A DNA stretch of 64,000 nt from Cenococcum geophilum 1.58 (Eukaryota; Ascomycota; Dothideomycetes; Gloniales; Gloniaceae): the NCBI GenBank assembly GCA_001692895.1, contig KV748187.1, forward strand, positions 3,093,225-3,157,224. Reading direction: 5' to 3'. Numbering within the stretch: the stretch's first letter is position 1; each line of letters opens with the position of its first letter. The notes under the pieces were generated by a model. The model had not been told where the DNA came from and made no database searches. It saw only the letters and a list, made by a program, of their open reading frames with translations. Below are positions 25,101 to 35,659 of the stretch, in pieces. A program made the position numbers and the translations under genes.

Positions 25101-26100
25101 TAAGGTATATAATTTAACTCCGATATATAGAGATGAATCTACTAACGCCTTAGCATCTCTATTAAAATGTTTATATCCTTCTACTATAAAACTACTGGGT
25201 AACTGGAAAACGCTAATGCTAATATAAAAGCGTACCTACGACAGGTAGTTGCCTATAGTTAAGATAACTGGGTAGATTACCTCCTACTAGGTAAATTCGT
25301 AGCGAATAACTACGTTTTAACTACTATAGGACTTACCCCGTTCTTCGCGAATAAGGGTTATTACCCCTAATCCGGCATAGAGCCACTAGAACCTATTAAT
25401 AAGAAACTACTATATAGAAAACGCCTTAAGATGCTACTTACCGACTAGTATACAGACCGTATAAAAAATCTACTTAACTACTGTAAGGGAGAAATGGCCT
25501 AGGCTTAAGCAAAGTAGGCCTACTTCGCCGACTATTATAGAACGCCACCACTGGAGATACGTGTTGGCGACTAGGTATAGCTAAATGCACGTAATATCTC
25601 TATATAAAGGCCTATAAAGTTACTTAATTATAAGAACCTTAGCCCCTATCTAATTAAATAAGTTATTAATAGGGGAGCCATATATAAGCTAGAACTCCTA
25701 CCTACCCTAACTACCCGTGGGATATGGCCCGTATTTTACCTATAGCTACTATACCTTTATTAGCCTAACCCCTTACTAGGGCAGATATAGCCTAAACCCC
25801 TATTAGTACTAATCCGAGATAAGAACAAAGACGAAAACTATAAGGAGTAGACTGTTAAACAAATTATTAACTCTAAATACTTTAGTAAAGGTAGAGGGCG
25901 ACGGCTCTACTATAGAGCTATATACATAGGATTTGATATAGATTAGCTAGAATAGCAACTATAGGAAGACTTTAAAAATATAAAGGATCTAATTAGCAAC
26001 TTTTACTACGCAAACCTATAGAAACTAGGCCTAAGCAGAGACTTTATACCTAATCCTCTATAGAAGCCCTTATAGAGTTAAACTATTATATATTACTACG
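22141..26100 (+). pseudogene. Element B pol (protease, RT, RNase H, integrase)
   Basis: In one plus frame: protease (near 22280, TNKFIDT-like), the pre-RT and RT region with an open piece at 23039-23290 (KLEGGIRFCVNYRGLNAITIK), the catalytic box SAYLDDILIYS with YLDD codons at 23498-23509, RNase H (about 23880-24240), integrase with HDLRLSGHLG near 24700 (its zinc cysteines now Tyr: AYYGYKRAK) and a tail to about 26080. The YLDD is intact but many TAA/TAG codons interrupt the frame. Short open frames at 23265, 23816 and 25033 are fragments or frame shadows. Confidence 0.8.
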
Positions 26101-26181
26101 TAAGGGCAAATTACCGTTAGATTACCGTTAAATTGCAGTAAAGTGCGATTACGTAACCGGAATATTGTTAAGATGTCTAGG

Positions 26182-26204
26182 AACTTTAACCGGCGGTTAA
26201 AGTT
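26182..26204. repeat. 3'-region palindrome in element B
   Basis: AACTTTAACCG, one base, CGGTTAAAGTT; directly followed by ATCTAATTAGTTAGAT. The same arrangement occurs near the 3' end of A (6588-6610), D (39270-39292) and F (59664-59686). Confidence 0.85.
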
Positions 26205-26370
26205 ATCTAATTAGTTAGATTTTTAGATACTAAGCCCTATTATATAATATTATTTTAAGCCTTTAGTAATACCCCCCTTTTTTTTCTTTTTTATACCTTA
26301 AGTGTCCCTTTTATATATATATAGTAACTACAGCGTTGCCAGAGCTCCGCCTCTATAAGAGGGGGGGTAA

Positions 26371-26563
26371 TATTACANAACCCTACCGTAGGGGCCTCTA
26401 TAGGAGAGCCCCGTGCTCTTATATACACCTTACGTATAGCTTATATTAGCTACGCGTAGGTATATTACCTCCTTACGCCCTTAACCCTTACGATCGATCG
26501 CGTAACGTCTTATAGACTCCTTAAATATATACGCTTTGTAGCCACTGCCCACGTCCCGTAACA
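26371..26563 (+). repeat. 3' LTR of element B
   Basis: 193 bp, beginning TATTACANAACCC (mutated TGTCACGGAACCC) and ending CCCGTAACA, followed by the TAAAA duplication. Confidence 0.9.
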
Positions 26564-27645
26564 TAAAATTTTTATATAGTAGCTATACTTTATCTTCCTC
26601 CTTAAGATCTAGTCCCTTAGATCTCTTAGCGTTATAGTACTTTTTTATTCTTTTTTATACTTTCTTTACTAATTCTATAAGGTCTATATAAATATTTATT
26701 AACGTCTTTATTCTTTCTTTAGCTATGCACTTTTGTTCTTATTTGCCAATAGTAATAATAATATTCTTAGCTTATTCCATAATTGCCTTTAAAAAGTATA
26801 TGCCTATTCCTTCCTAAGTATATATATTGTATATATACTATATAAACCTCAGCATAATAGCAATACCAATTAATATTATTAAATAAATTAATATAAAATC
26901 TAATAATATACTGCTCTAGTATCTAATTTAATTATTCATTCTAACCGTCTGTCTGTAGATAAATATGCAATAAAAGTCACTACTACTTAACATCTCTCCG
27001 CCTAGGAATACCTCCTAAAATACTACTATAAATTTTTAGTTCCTATCTAATAGATAATCCTTGCTTGGTACTCTATGCCTTATAAACACTTCTTTAATAT
27101 ATAGGATTCTAGCGACCATCTTCCCACTAATAATTTATGCTTCTATATATGCTATAGTAGCCCTATTTAGGTTATAATTAGTCCTACACATTACTCAAGA
27201 TTACGATTAATAATCTTATCCGGCTAATAGGTATCTCTTAACTTTAAGTAACTTAATAATAAAGTCCTATAATCATGACCTCCTAAATAGTTCTCTTAGT
27301 ATTTTAAACAGGTTATAGCCTCCATATAGCTCTATACATTATTTAGTTTATTTCTTTAGCAATCTAGATAACTCCCTTATTACTTTTCTTACGATATTTT
27401 AGATTTTGTTAATAATATATTCTTCTAAAGTCTAGAACACTAAGCTGTTGCTCTTATTATGTCCTTAAGCTCATTCGGCTTATAGAAATCTTCCAGGCAA
27501 AATGCTCTGCTATGGCTCTTAGGATATACTTCACTCTTAAATTTCGTATATACCATCCTAATAGATCCTTCCTAGCTATACTTCTAGAATTTTCTATACC
27601 CATAAAAAGCTTTCTAAAAAGTGTCCTTATAAGACTCCCTTCCTA
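26564..27645 (-). pseudogene. C2 integrase region, low-quality copy before the gap
   Basis: Parallels 30072-31110 but with many scattered single-base insertions and deletions unlike the transition pattern of RIP. This looks like poor sequence at a contig end. It should be read together with 30072-32471 and not as an independent element. Confidence 0.6.
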
Positions 27646-27670
27646 NNNNNNNNNNNNNNNNNNNNNNNNN
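27646..27670. other. 25-N assembly gap
   Basis: A run of 25 N. Sequence to its right restarts at a point already present 3508 bp to the left. Confidence 0.99.
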
Positions 27671-30071
27671 AAGTCCTTACAGACTATCGCAACCTTAAGT
27701 ACTTTATAACTATAAAGCAGCTAAACTAACGCTAAGTATATTAGAACAAGTTCCTTTCTGGTTTTAACTTTAAAATTATATATAGACTAGGAGTATAAGG
27801 TACTAAGCCTAATAGCCTAATACGCTGCTCGCAAGACCTTCCTTAGTCTAAAGATAACCTTTATAATTAGTTCNAANAATAGATAATCCTAAAAGTACGA
27901 AATTTGGCCCTAGGCATACTACCTATAATAGAGCTAACTGTACCCTAGCTTTATACCACAGAACTAAAGTTACCTCCTAAAATTAATGAGCTTATTACTA
28001 CGGCATATAACGCCTCTGTTGACCTATTACTATATTAACTTATTGCCGTAAAGACTGCCAGCGCCTATACGCTACCTACTAACCTCTAAAGCTTAGGCTA
28101 GATTAATATAGTAGCCTTAGAAGTAAAAGAGAATAGGCTCTATTATAGAGGCCGCCTATTTATCTCTAACTTAGAAAATCTATAACGGCAACTAATCTAA
28201 ATAGCCCACGACCTCCGATTAAGCGGCCACCTAGGTAAAGAAGGAACCTATAAGCTTCTTAGCCAATACTACTTCTGGCCAAAAATAATAGACTTAGTTA
28301 AACGCTTTATAGGAGCCTACTACGGTTATAAGCGCGCTAAGGCCTTTAATATAAAGTACTAAGGACTACTATACCCTCTACTAGTACCTATACGACGATG
28401 GGTAGATATCGCTATAGATTTCGTTATTAACCTACTACCCTATAAACGACACGGCCGTACCTATAAGAACATCCTTATAATAATATGCTAACTTATAAAA
28501 GAGCGCCACTACGTCCTAACCGAAGGTGTAGCCGTTAGCGATGTTACTAATGCCTTTCTTTACGAAGTCTACCGACTACATAGGTTACCTAACTCGATTA
28601 CGTCTAACTAAGGTATATAATTTAACTCCGATATATAGAGATGAATCTACTAACGCCTTAGCATCTCTATTAAAATGTTTATATCCTTCTACTATAAAAC
28701 TACTGGGTAACTGGAAAACGCTAATGCTAATATAAAAGCGTACCTACGACAGGTAGTTGCCTATAGTTAAGATAACTGGGTAGATTACCTCCTACTAGGT
28801 AAATTCGTAGCGAATAACTACGTTTTAACTACTATAGGACTTACCCCGTTCTTCGCGAATAAGGGTTATTACCCCTAATCCGGCATAGAGCCACTAGAAC
28901 CTATTAATAAGAAACTACTATATAGAAAACGCCTTAAGATGCTACTTACCGACTAGTATACAGACCGTATAAAAAATCTACTTAACTACTGTAAGGGAGA
29001 AATGGCCTAGGCTTAAGCAAAGTAGGCCTACTTCGCCGACTATTATAGAACGCCACCACTGGAGATACGTGTTGGCGACTAGGTATAGCTAAATGCACGT
29101 AATATCTCTATATAAAGGCCTATAAAGTTACTTAATTATAAGAACCTTAGCCCCTATCTAATTAAATAAGTTATTAATAGGGGAGCCATATATAAGCTAG
29201 AACTCCTACCTACCCTAACTACCCGTGGGATATGGCCCGTATTTTACCTATAGCTACTATACCTTTATTAGCCTAACCCCTTACTAGGGCAGATATAGCC
29301 TAAACCCCTATTAGTACTAATCCGAGATAAGAACAAAGACGAAAACTATAAGGAGTAGACTGTTAAACAAATTATTAACTCTAAATACTTTAGTAAAGGT
29401 AGAGGGCGACGGCTCTACTATAGAGCTATATACATAGGATTTGATATAGATTAGCTAGAATAGCAACTATAGGAAGACTTTAAAAATATAAAGGATCTAA
29501 TTAGCAACTTTTACTACGCAAACCTATAGAAACTAGGCCTAAGCAGAGACTTTATACCTAATCCTCTATAGAAGCCCTTATAGAGTTAAACTATTATATA
29601 TTACTACGTAAGGGCAAATTACCGTTAGATTACCGTTAAATTGCAGTAAAGTGCGATTACGTAACCGGAATATTGTTAAGATGTCTAGGAACTTTAACCG
29701 GCGGTTAAAGTTATCTAATTAGTTAGATTTTTAGATACTAAGCCCTATTATATAATATTATTTTAAGCCTTTAGTAATACCCCCCTTTTTTTTCTTTTTT
29801 ATACCTTAAGTGTCCCTTTTATATATATATAGTAACTACAGCGTTGCCAGAGCTCCGCCTCTATAAGAGGGGGGGTAATATTACANAACCCTACCGTAGG
29901 GGCCTCTATAGGAGAGCCCCGTGCTCTTATATACACCTTACGTATAGCTTATATTAGCTACGCGTAGGTATATTACCTCCTTACGCCCTTAACCCTTACG
30001 ATCGATCGCGTAACGTCTTATAGACTCCTTAAATATATACGCTTTGTAGCCACTGCCCACGTCCCGTAACA
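27671..30071 (+). repeat. Offset duplicate of 24163-26563 (element B 3' half and 3' LTR)
   Basis: By eye it matches 24163-26563 base for base at a constant offset of 3508, including the N inside the LTR (26377 and 29885). Further N calls occur at 27874 and 27877. Independent RIP-mutated copies would differ. It is therefore most likely the same locus assembled twice across the gap. The contents are RNase H, integrase, the 3' palindrome (29690-29712) and the LTR (29879-30071). Confidence 0.85.
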
Positions 30072-32471
30072 TAAAATTTTTATATAGTAGCTATACTTTA
30101 TCTTCCTCCTTAAGATCTAGTCCCTTAGATCTCTTAGCATTATAGTACTTTTTTATTCTTTTTTATACTTTCTTTACTAATTCTATAAGGTCTATATAAA
30201 TATTTATTAACGTCTTTATTCTTTCTTTAGCTATGCTACTTATTTTCTTTACTTGCTATAGTAATAATAATATTCTTAGCTTATATCCATAATTTGCCTT
30301 AAATAGTAATATGCCTATTCCTTCCTATAGTATTATATTGTATATAAACTATATAACTAGTAATAGCAATACCCAATTATTCTATATATAATTAATATAA
30401 TGCCTAATATACTGCTCTAGTATCTAATTTAATCTTTCCATTTAACCGTCTGTCTGTAGATAATATGCAATAAAAGTTACTACTTAAACTTCTTCTTCCG
30501 CTAGGAATACCTCCTAAAATACTACTATAAATTTTAGATTCCTATCTAATATAATCTTGCTTGGTACTCTATGCCTTATAAACACTTCTTTAATATAGAT
30601 TCTAGCGACATCTTCCACTAATATTTCTTCTATATATGCTATAAAGTAGCCCTATTTAGTTAACTTGTCTACTATTACTAAGATTACGTTATAATCTTAT
30701 CCGGCAATAGGATCTCTTAACTTTAGTAACTTAATAATAAAGTCCTATAATATGACCTCCTATAGTCTCTCTAGTATTTTAACAGGTTATAGCCCTCCAT
30801 ATAGCTTATACCTTATTAGTTTATTTCTTTAGCAATCTAGATACTCCCTTATTACTTTTCTTACGATATTTTAGATTTTGTTAATAATATATTCTTCTTA
30901 AAGTCTAGACACTAAGCCTGTTGCTCTATTATGTCCTTAAGTCATTCCCTTATAGAAATCTTCCACAAAATGCTCTGCTATGCTTCTTAGGATATACTTC
31001 ACTTCTTAATTTTCGTATATATCCATCTATAGATCTTCTAGCTATACTTCTAGAATTTTCTATACCTAAAAGCTTTCTAGTGTCTTATAGACTCTTCCTA
31101 GTTTGTTATTTTCTTAAGTTACTGCTAGTTTAGGGTAATTATATCTAATTAATCTATCCTTATCTTTGCATAGCATTACTCCTAATAGTTTTTCGTTATT
31201 TTGTAGTTTAGCCTTTCTACTAAGTGCGTCTGCTCTTGTATTTTTAGTTCCCTTAATATACTAAATCTCAAAATAGTATTCTATAAGTATCTTTGCCTAT
31301 CTAACCTATTTATAATTAAGTTCCTTTGTTGTTAGGAACCCCGTTAGGTTCTTATAATCCATTTTAACTATAAATAGTTTCTCTACGCCTTATAAGAATA
31401 CTCTCTATTCCTTAAGTACTGCGATTATACCTAATAACTCCTTATTATAGACGTTATAGTTTAACTCTAGTAGTATTATCTTTCTACTATAATATACTAC
31501 TAGATGCTATGCGTCCTTATACTTCTATAGCAAATATACTCCTAGTACGTAGTCTAATACGTCCGTTTTTATAACCGTGTCTAATCCTAGTTAATAGATT
31601 TTAAGGATTAGCTCCTAGGTAAATAACTCCTTAAGTTCTTTAAATAACTTCTTTTACTCGTTTCCCTATGCCTATAGTTTCTCTTTCTTTATAAGCCTAG
31701 TGAATGGTTTAATATTCTTTAACTACTATGCTATAAACCTTTTATAATAGTTGCAAAACCCTAAAAATAACCTTAACTGCGTTATATTCTCTAGTTCTTG
31801 CTAACTTACTATAGCTTTAATCTTCTTTAGGTCCATACTAATATAACCTAGTTTAATAATAAATCTAATAAAATCGGTCTTCCTTATAAAGAACTTGCAT
31901 TTCTTAATTACTATTAGCATCTATTCTTCTTATAGTCTCTTTAAGACCCATTTAATGTGTTCCTTGTATTCTTCCTTAGTTATTAAGTAGATAATAATAT
32001 TATTAAGGTATTCTCCTAATACACTATTAATCCTTTTCTAAAATATTATGGGTGCATTTATTAACCCAAACTATATAACTAATGGTTTATATAGTCCTTC
32101 TCTTAACCTAAAGGCTGCCTTCTATTTATTACCTTCCTTAATCCTAATCTAATAGTACGCCTATTTTAGATCTATCTTTATAAAGATTTGCGTATTGCCT
32201 ATCCAGTCTTAAATTTCGCTAATTAAGGGTAAAGGATATCTATTCTTTTAAGTAATGCTATTTAACTATCTATAGTTAATGCATAACCTAAGTTTTCCGT
32301 TTTTCTTTAGTACGAACAGTACTAGGTAACCTGCCGATAACTATAATAGTCTAATATATCCCTTTTATAGGTTTTCTTGGACAAACTCTTTAAGTACGCT
32401 CGCCTCCTCTTAAGTAAGCTTATAGGTTAGAAAGAACCTTAGACTTGTTTTTAGTTCCAACTCTATCTTAT
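30072..32471 (-). pseudogene. C2 integrase, RNase H and reverse transcriptase (good copy)
   Basis: Minus-strand frame aligning with C1 12768-15190. RT occupies about 32470-31800, with the catalytic region reading YLNNIIIYL (YLDD with both Asp changed to Asn). RNase H and integrase follow toward the left. It is interrupted by TAA/TAG throughout and ends at the CTTAT target site of the 1303-bp LTR element. Confidence 0.75.
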
Positions 32472-32658
32472 TGTCACGGCACTGACCTGACACGTTGTTA
32501 TGATTCAGTGTTGTCATGACACGAGCACGGACCTGACCCCTGAGCGACGTGTATATATACCACCTCACCTCCTACATAGATCCTGACACGACATCGTTTG
32601 TCAATCATATACAGTCACCTCGTACATCGTACCTTGACAGTCCGCACGTACTGTGACA
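32472..32658 (+). repeat. 5' LTR of the TRIM-like element
   Basis: 187 bp, with a TATATATACC promoter-like core near 32551. It differs from the 3' copy almost only by C/T and G/A changes, and it is the copy that keeps CA/TG. Confidence 0.9.
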
Positions 32659-32809
32659 GTATGTCGTGTCATCTTATACNCCCCCGGTAGGGCTTTGTTT
32701 CCACCGTTCCAAAGCTCCGTTCTAAAGCTACGACCCTACCCCGGGCGGGATTCTTACCCTCGTTCTACGACAATCTCTGCATGTTAAATCCATTCGAACC
32801 GGTCTCCTC

Positions 32810-33025
32810 TTTGAGTTTCTAAGCTGGCAGTAGGGAGACACCCTGCGGGCTATAGTTTCTCTTCTTAGTCTGAGTTTCCTAGGCTGGCAGCAGGGAGACA
32901 CCCTGCGGGCTATGGTTTCTCTGTCTTAGTCTCCGAGTCTCCGTATCTAGCCATGCTACTGCTTCACGTCTAAGTTTCCAAGCCGGCTGCAGGGAGACAC
33001 CCTGCGGGCTATGTTCCTTGTGTCT
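32810..33025. repeat. Internal tandem repeat with GGGAGACACCCTGCGGGCTAT
   Basis: Three copies of a unit containing GGCTGCAGGGAGACACCC and CTGCGGGCTATG, preceded by a TCTGAGTTTCC-like spacer. The sequence around CCCTGCGGGC can pair with itself. Confidence 0.8.
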
Positions 33026-33124
33026 TGATTACAGTGTAAGACTATGGGTTACGATCTCGTCCCCGTCTCCGTCTCCGTCTTTGAATTCGCACAGATAGTA
33101 CTTTAAGTTTACCGCGACAAGAAT

Positions 33125-33298
33125 CTACGTTTTAACCTCGATCTCCGCACCCCGAGCCTTTCGAGTCTACGCAATAACCTCGAACTCCGTAACCCCTGAG
33201 CCTTTCGAGTCTACGCCTTAACCTCGATCTCCGTAACCCCCGAGCCTTTTAAGTCTACGCCTTAACCTTGATCTCCGTAACCGAGCCTTTCGAGTGTT
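33125..33298. repeat. Internal tandem repeat with CCGAGCCTTTCGAGTCTACG
   Basis: Four imperfect copies of a ~45-bp unit containing CTTAACCTCGATCTCCGTAA and CCGAGCCTTTCGAGTCTACG. No coding potential. Confidence 0.8.
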
Positions 33299-33587
33299 AA
33301 TATCCGCAAAATTACGCCCCGCGGTTACAATTTTTTTCGTCTCCTCTGTTTTACCCCTTCGCCTTCGGCTTTATTTAGTGCTCGAGACGAGCACTAGCGG
33401 AGAGCGATGTAGTAGGGATATAGGTAGGAGGGTCCGAGGACTGTAAGGACGAGGACCTTTAAGGACTGGAAGGACGAGAACCTTTAAGGACTGGAAGGAT
33501 AAGGATATGTGGTCTATTTTTTTTACTTTCGTGTTTTTACTGCCGTTACTTGGCTTATAGGAGCTCGCCTTATTGGGAGGGATGTAC

Positions 33588-33774
33588 TATCACGGCACTG
33601 ACCTAACACGTTGTTATGATTTAGTGTTGTTATGACACGAGCACGGACCTAACCCCTAAGCGACGTGTATATATACCACCTCACCTCCTACATAGATCCT
33701 GACACAACATCGTTTGTCAATTATATACAGTCACCTCGTACATCGTACCTTGACAGTCCGCACGTACTGTGACA
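33588..33774 (+). repeat. 3' LTR of the TRIM-like element
   Basis: 187 bp, starting TATCACGGCACTGACC (mutated TGTCACGG). Confidence 0.9.
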
Positions 33775-33825
33775 CTTATAGTCCTATACTATATAATTTA
33801 CCAACTTTTTACTTTCTAGGCTCTA

Positions 33826-34261
33826 ACGTCTTAGCCACCCGGTCAAGCCAGCCACCTAGTTAAGCCACCCCAAAACATACCAAAATCTACCAACTTTAGC
33901 CTTTTATAACCCTACCCCTATTAAACATTTTTAAATAAAAATTTAAATATAGTTACTTATATATGAAAGGGTTTTATTTATAATTTTTTTTTAAAAAAAA
34001 TTATATATATTTAAGCTAATATAATAATTCCTAGAAAAAAGTTTAATTTTAAATATTTATTAATAAAATATTATATTAGCTTAAATATATATATTTAAAA
34101 ACATTATAAATAAAATACTTTTATATATAAGTAGCTATATTTAAAATTTTATTTAAATATCTTTAATAGGGGCAGAGTTATAAAAGGCTAAAGTTGGTAG
34201 ATTTTGGTGTGTTTTGGGGTGGCTCGACCGGGTAGCTGGCTCGACTGGGTGGCTAAGACGT
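33826..34261. mobile_element. 436-bp foldback MITE
   Basis: Begins ACGTCTTAGCCACCC and ends with its exact inverse. The two halves are inverted copies over nearly the whole length (about 200 bp per arm), so the element is almost one palindrome. TA is duplicated (33824-33825 and 34262-34263), and the empty site is visible in C1 near 15248 (CTCTATAGTTTC). Tc1/mariner-type target. No coding capacity. Confidence 0.9.
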
Positions 34262-34552
34262 TATAGTTTCTTGCTATATTTATAGTATCTCTTTAGTATA
34301 TAACTTAAGCCCCGCTTAGTCTCTTTGTATATCGCTCTAACTTAGTACTATACTAACTTAGTTTACTATTGTATTTTATAGCATTAAGTATCTCTAATAT
34401 TAACCTAACCTATAATCTAATTAATCCTTAGATTATATTCCTATAACTAAGGCATACCTAATACTGCCTTATCCCGTCCTAATGGTAGGATATTAAAAGA
34501 TATCTCGATTTATCTCCCTTTAATGGTTATTTAAATAGGTCCTATTTTAAGA

Positions 34553-35635
34553 TTCCTATAACTATATATTAAAGCCGCTACAATATAAAGGGCGCAAAAT
34601 AAACGCAACTTTAATATTATAAAGTATATTAAGACACGCCTAAATAAACTATAGAGGGACCTTAGGGCGCCCTATAGGAGAACAAACTAATAACCCTAAA
34701 GTAGGGAAGATATATTAGAGAAATAGGTAAAGAAAGAAGAAAAAAAATGGTGCTGCTTTAGGGCCCAGGCCCATATAAAGGAGAAAGGGAAACGCGTAAA
34801 AGGCCAGCAAAGACAATAGTAAGAGAGAGAAAGAAGTTAAAGTAGAGTATAAAAGAACGCCGGGAAACCATCTACCGCAATATAATACTGGCTAGACTAA
34901 CGCTGGAGAGGCGTATAGGAGTTAAAGGTATAGAGGCTAACTAAGGTAAGAGGAACCTAAGCCGTAGTATAGTTAACGCTATAGGGGGTAAACACTCTAG
35001 GGCTCCGAAAAGGCCTAATAAAGGCAGAAAATATAATGGCAATACTCTTAAGAATAGGAATAATAGGACTAAAAGACTAGCTCTACTAGGTGGGTGTTTT
35101 AGTAGGTAGCCCGAGATATAAATATAGCTAGCTAAAACAGACACTAAAACACGTAATACTGTTATGCCCCTTACGCACCAACTAAGAAGTAATGCTCTTA
35201 GTAGCTAGTATAGAGAACTATAATACACTACTCTTAATATAAAAAGGCCTTAAGGCGGTTACCTAGTAGCTTATTAGCTAAAATATACTAAACTAGTTTC
35301 GGGTTATAAAGGAAATAGTAATAAAGGGTGGGGGGGCGAGTAACGGGCGCCCCCTAATAACTCTACAGTAGTAGAGTAAAGTTTACAATACTAGCGCGTC
35401 TATAGGCTTGTTACGGCAGCAGTAGTTCCTAAAGAGGTTAAAAAGTAAGGTAGTAGAGCACTATAGGTGACTCGTAGGCGCCTTATAGGCGAGTCCTAAA
35501 AGGCGGGGAGATAGATTACGGGGTTTTCTTAAATAGAGTTTTTTCCCCATATGTATATAAGGAGTAGTCCGCGTAGGCCCAATAGGGATCTAAATCGGAC
35601 GTTAAGCAATGAATAATAATAATATAATAAAGTTA
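34553..35635 (+). pseudogene. 5'-truncated LINE, Tad1-like RNase H tail
   Basis: The plus frame from about 35030 reads LLRIGIIGLKD, then SPRYKYS-stop-LKQTLKHVILLCP. This matches the fungal LINE pattern of QLRTGxIGL followed by CxCGxxxQTxxHxxxxCP, with Cys-to-Tyr and Gly-to-Ser changes as RIP would give. The upstream 450 bp may be more of the RT-RNase H protein but is not readable with confidence. An AAT-rich tail (35611-35630) may be the 3' terminus. The left junction cuts C2 and the right one meets element D. Confidence 0.55.
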
Positions 35636-35659
35636 TAACTACTAATCGCGGTAAAGAAT

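Larger units (their letters stand above)
20212..26563 (+). mobile_element. Complete Ty3/gypsy element B
   Basis: Two 193-bp LTRs (20212-20404 and 26371-26563) and a 5-bp target duplication, TAAAA (20207-20211 and 26564-26568). The empty site is preserved in C1 near 12760 (CTCTTAAAATTTTTG). A polypurine tract, GAGGGGGGG, precedes the 3' LTR. The interior encodes gag, protease, RT, RNase H and integrase in Ty3/gypsy order. The element is 6352 bp and dead by RIP. Confidence 0.92.
32472..33774 (+). mobile_element. 1303-bp non-autonomous LTR element (TRIM-like)
   Basis: Two 187-bp LTRs (32472-32658 and 33588-33774) run TGTCACGGCACTGACC to GTACTGTGACA. Target duplication is CTTAT (32467-32471 and 33775-33779). 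The 929-bp interior codes for nothing recognisable and holds two tandem-repeat blocks. A purine run (GGGAGGGA) precedes the 3' LTR. The orientation is set by that run. It is far less RIP-mutated than its host element. It must depend on another element for proteins; the ends resemble those of element F. Confidence 0.9.
18678..34552 (-). mobile_element. Ty3/gypsy chromovirus C2, interrupted by three insertions
   Basis: C2 pieces are 18678-20211, 26564-27645 (poor copy) or 30072-32471 (good copy), 33775-33825 and 34262-34552. They align in order with C1. Between them lie element B, the 1303-bp LTR element and the 436-bp MITE, each with its own target duplication. C2 stops at about 34552, before protease and gag, against LINE sequence. 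Its 5' LTR is missing. Confidence 0.8.

Noticed and set aside
25033-28735. Identical short ORFs at 25033-25227 and 28541-28735 as a conserved duplicated gene
   Set aside because: Both are frame shadows within the integrase region of element B, seen twice because of the gap-associated duplication.
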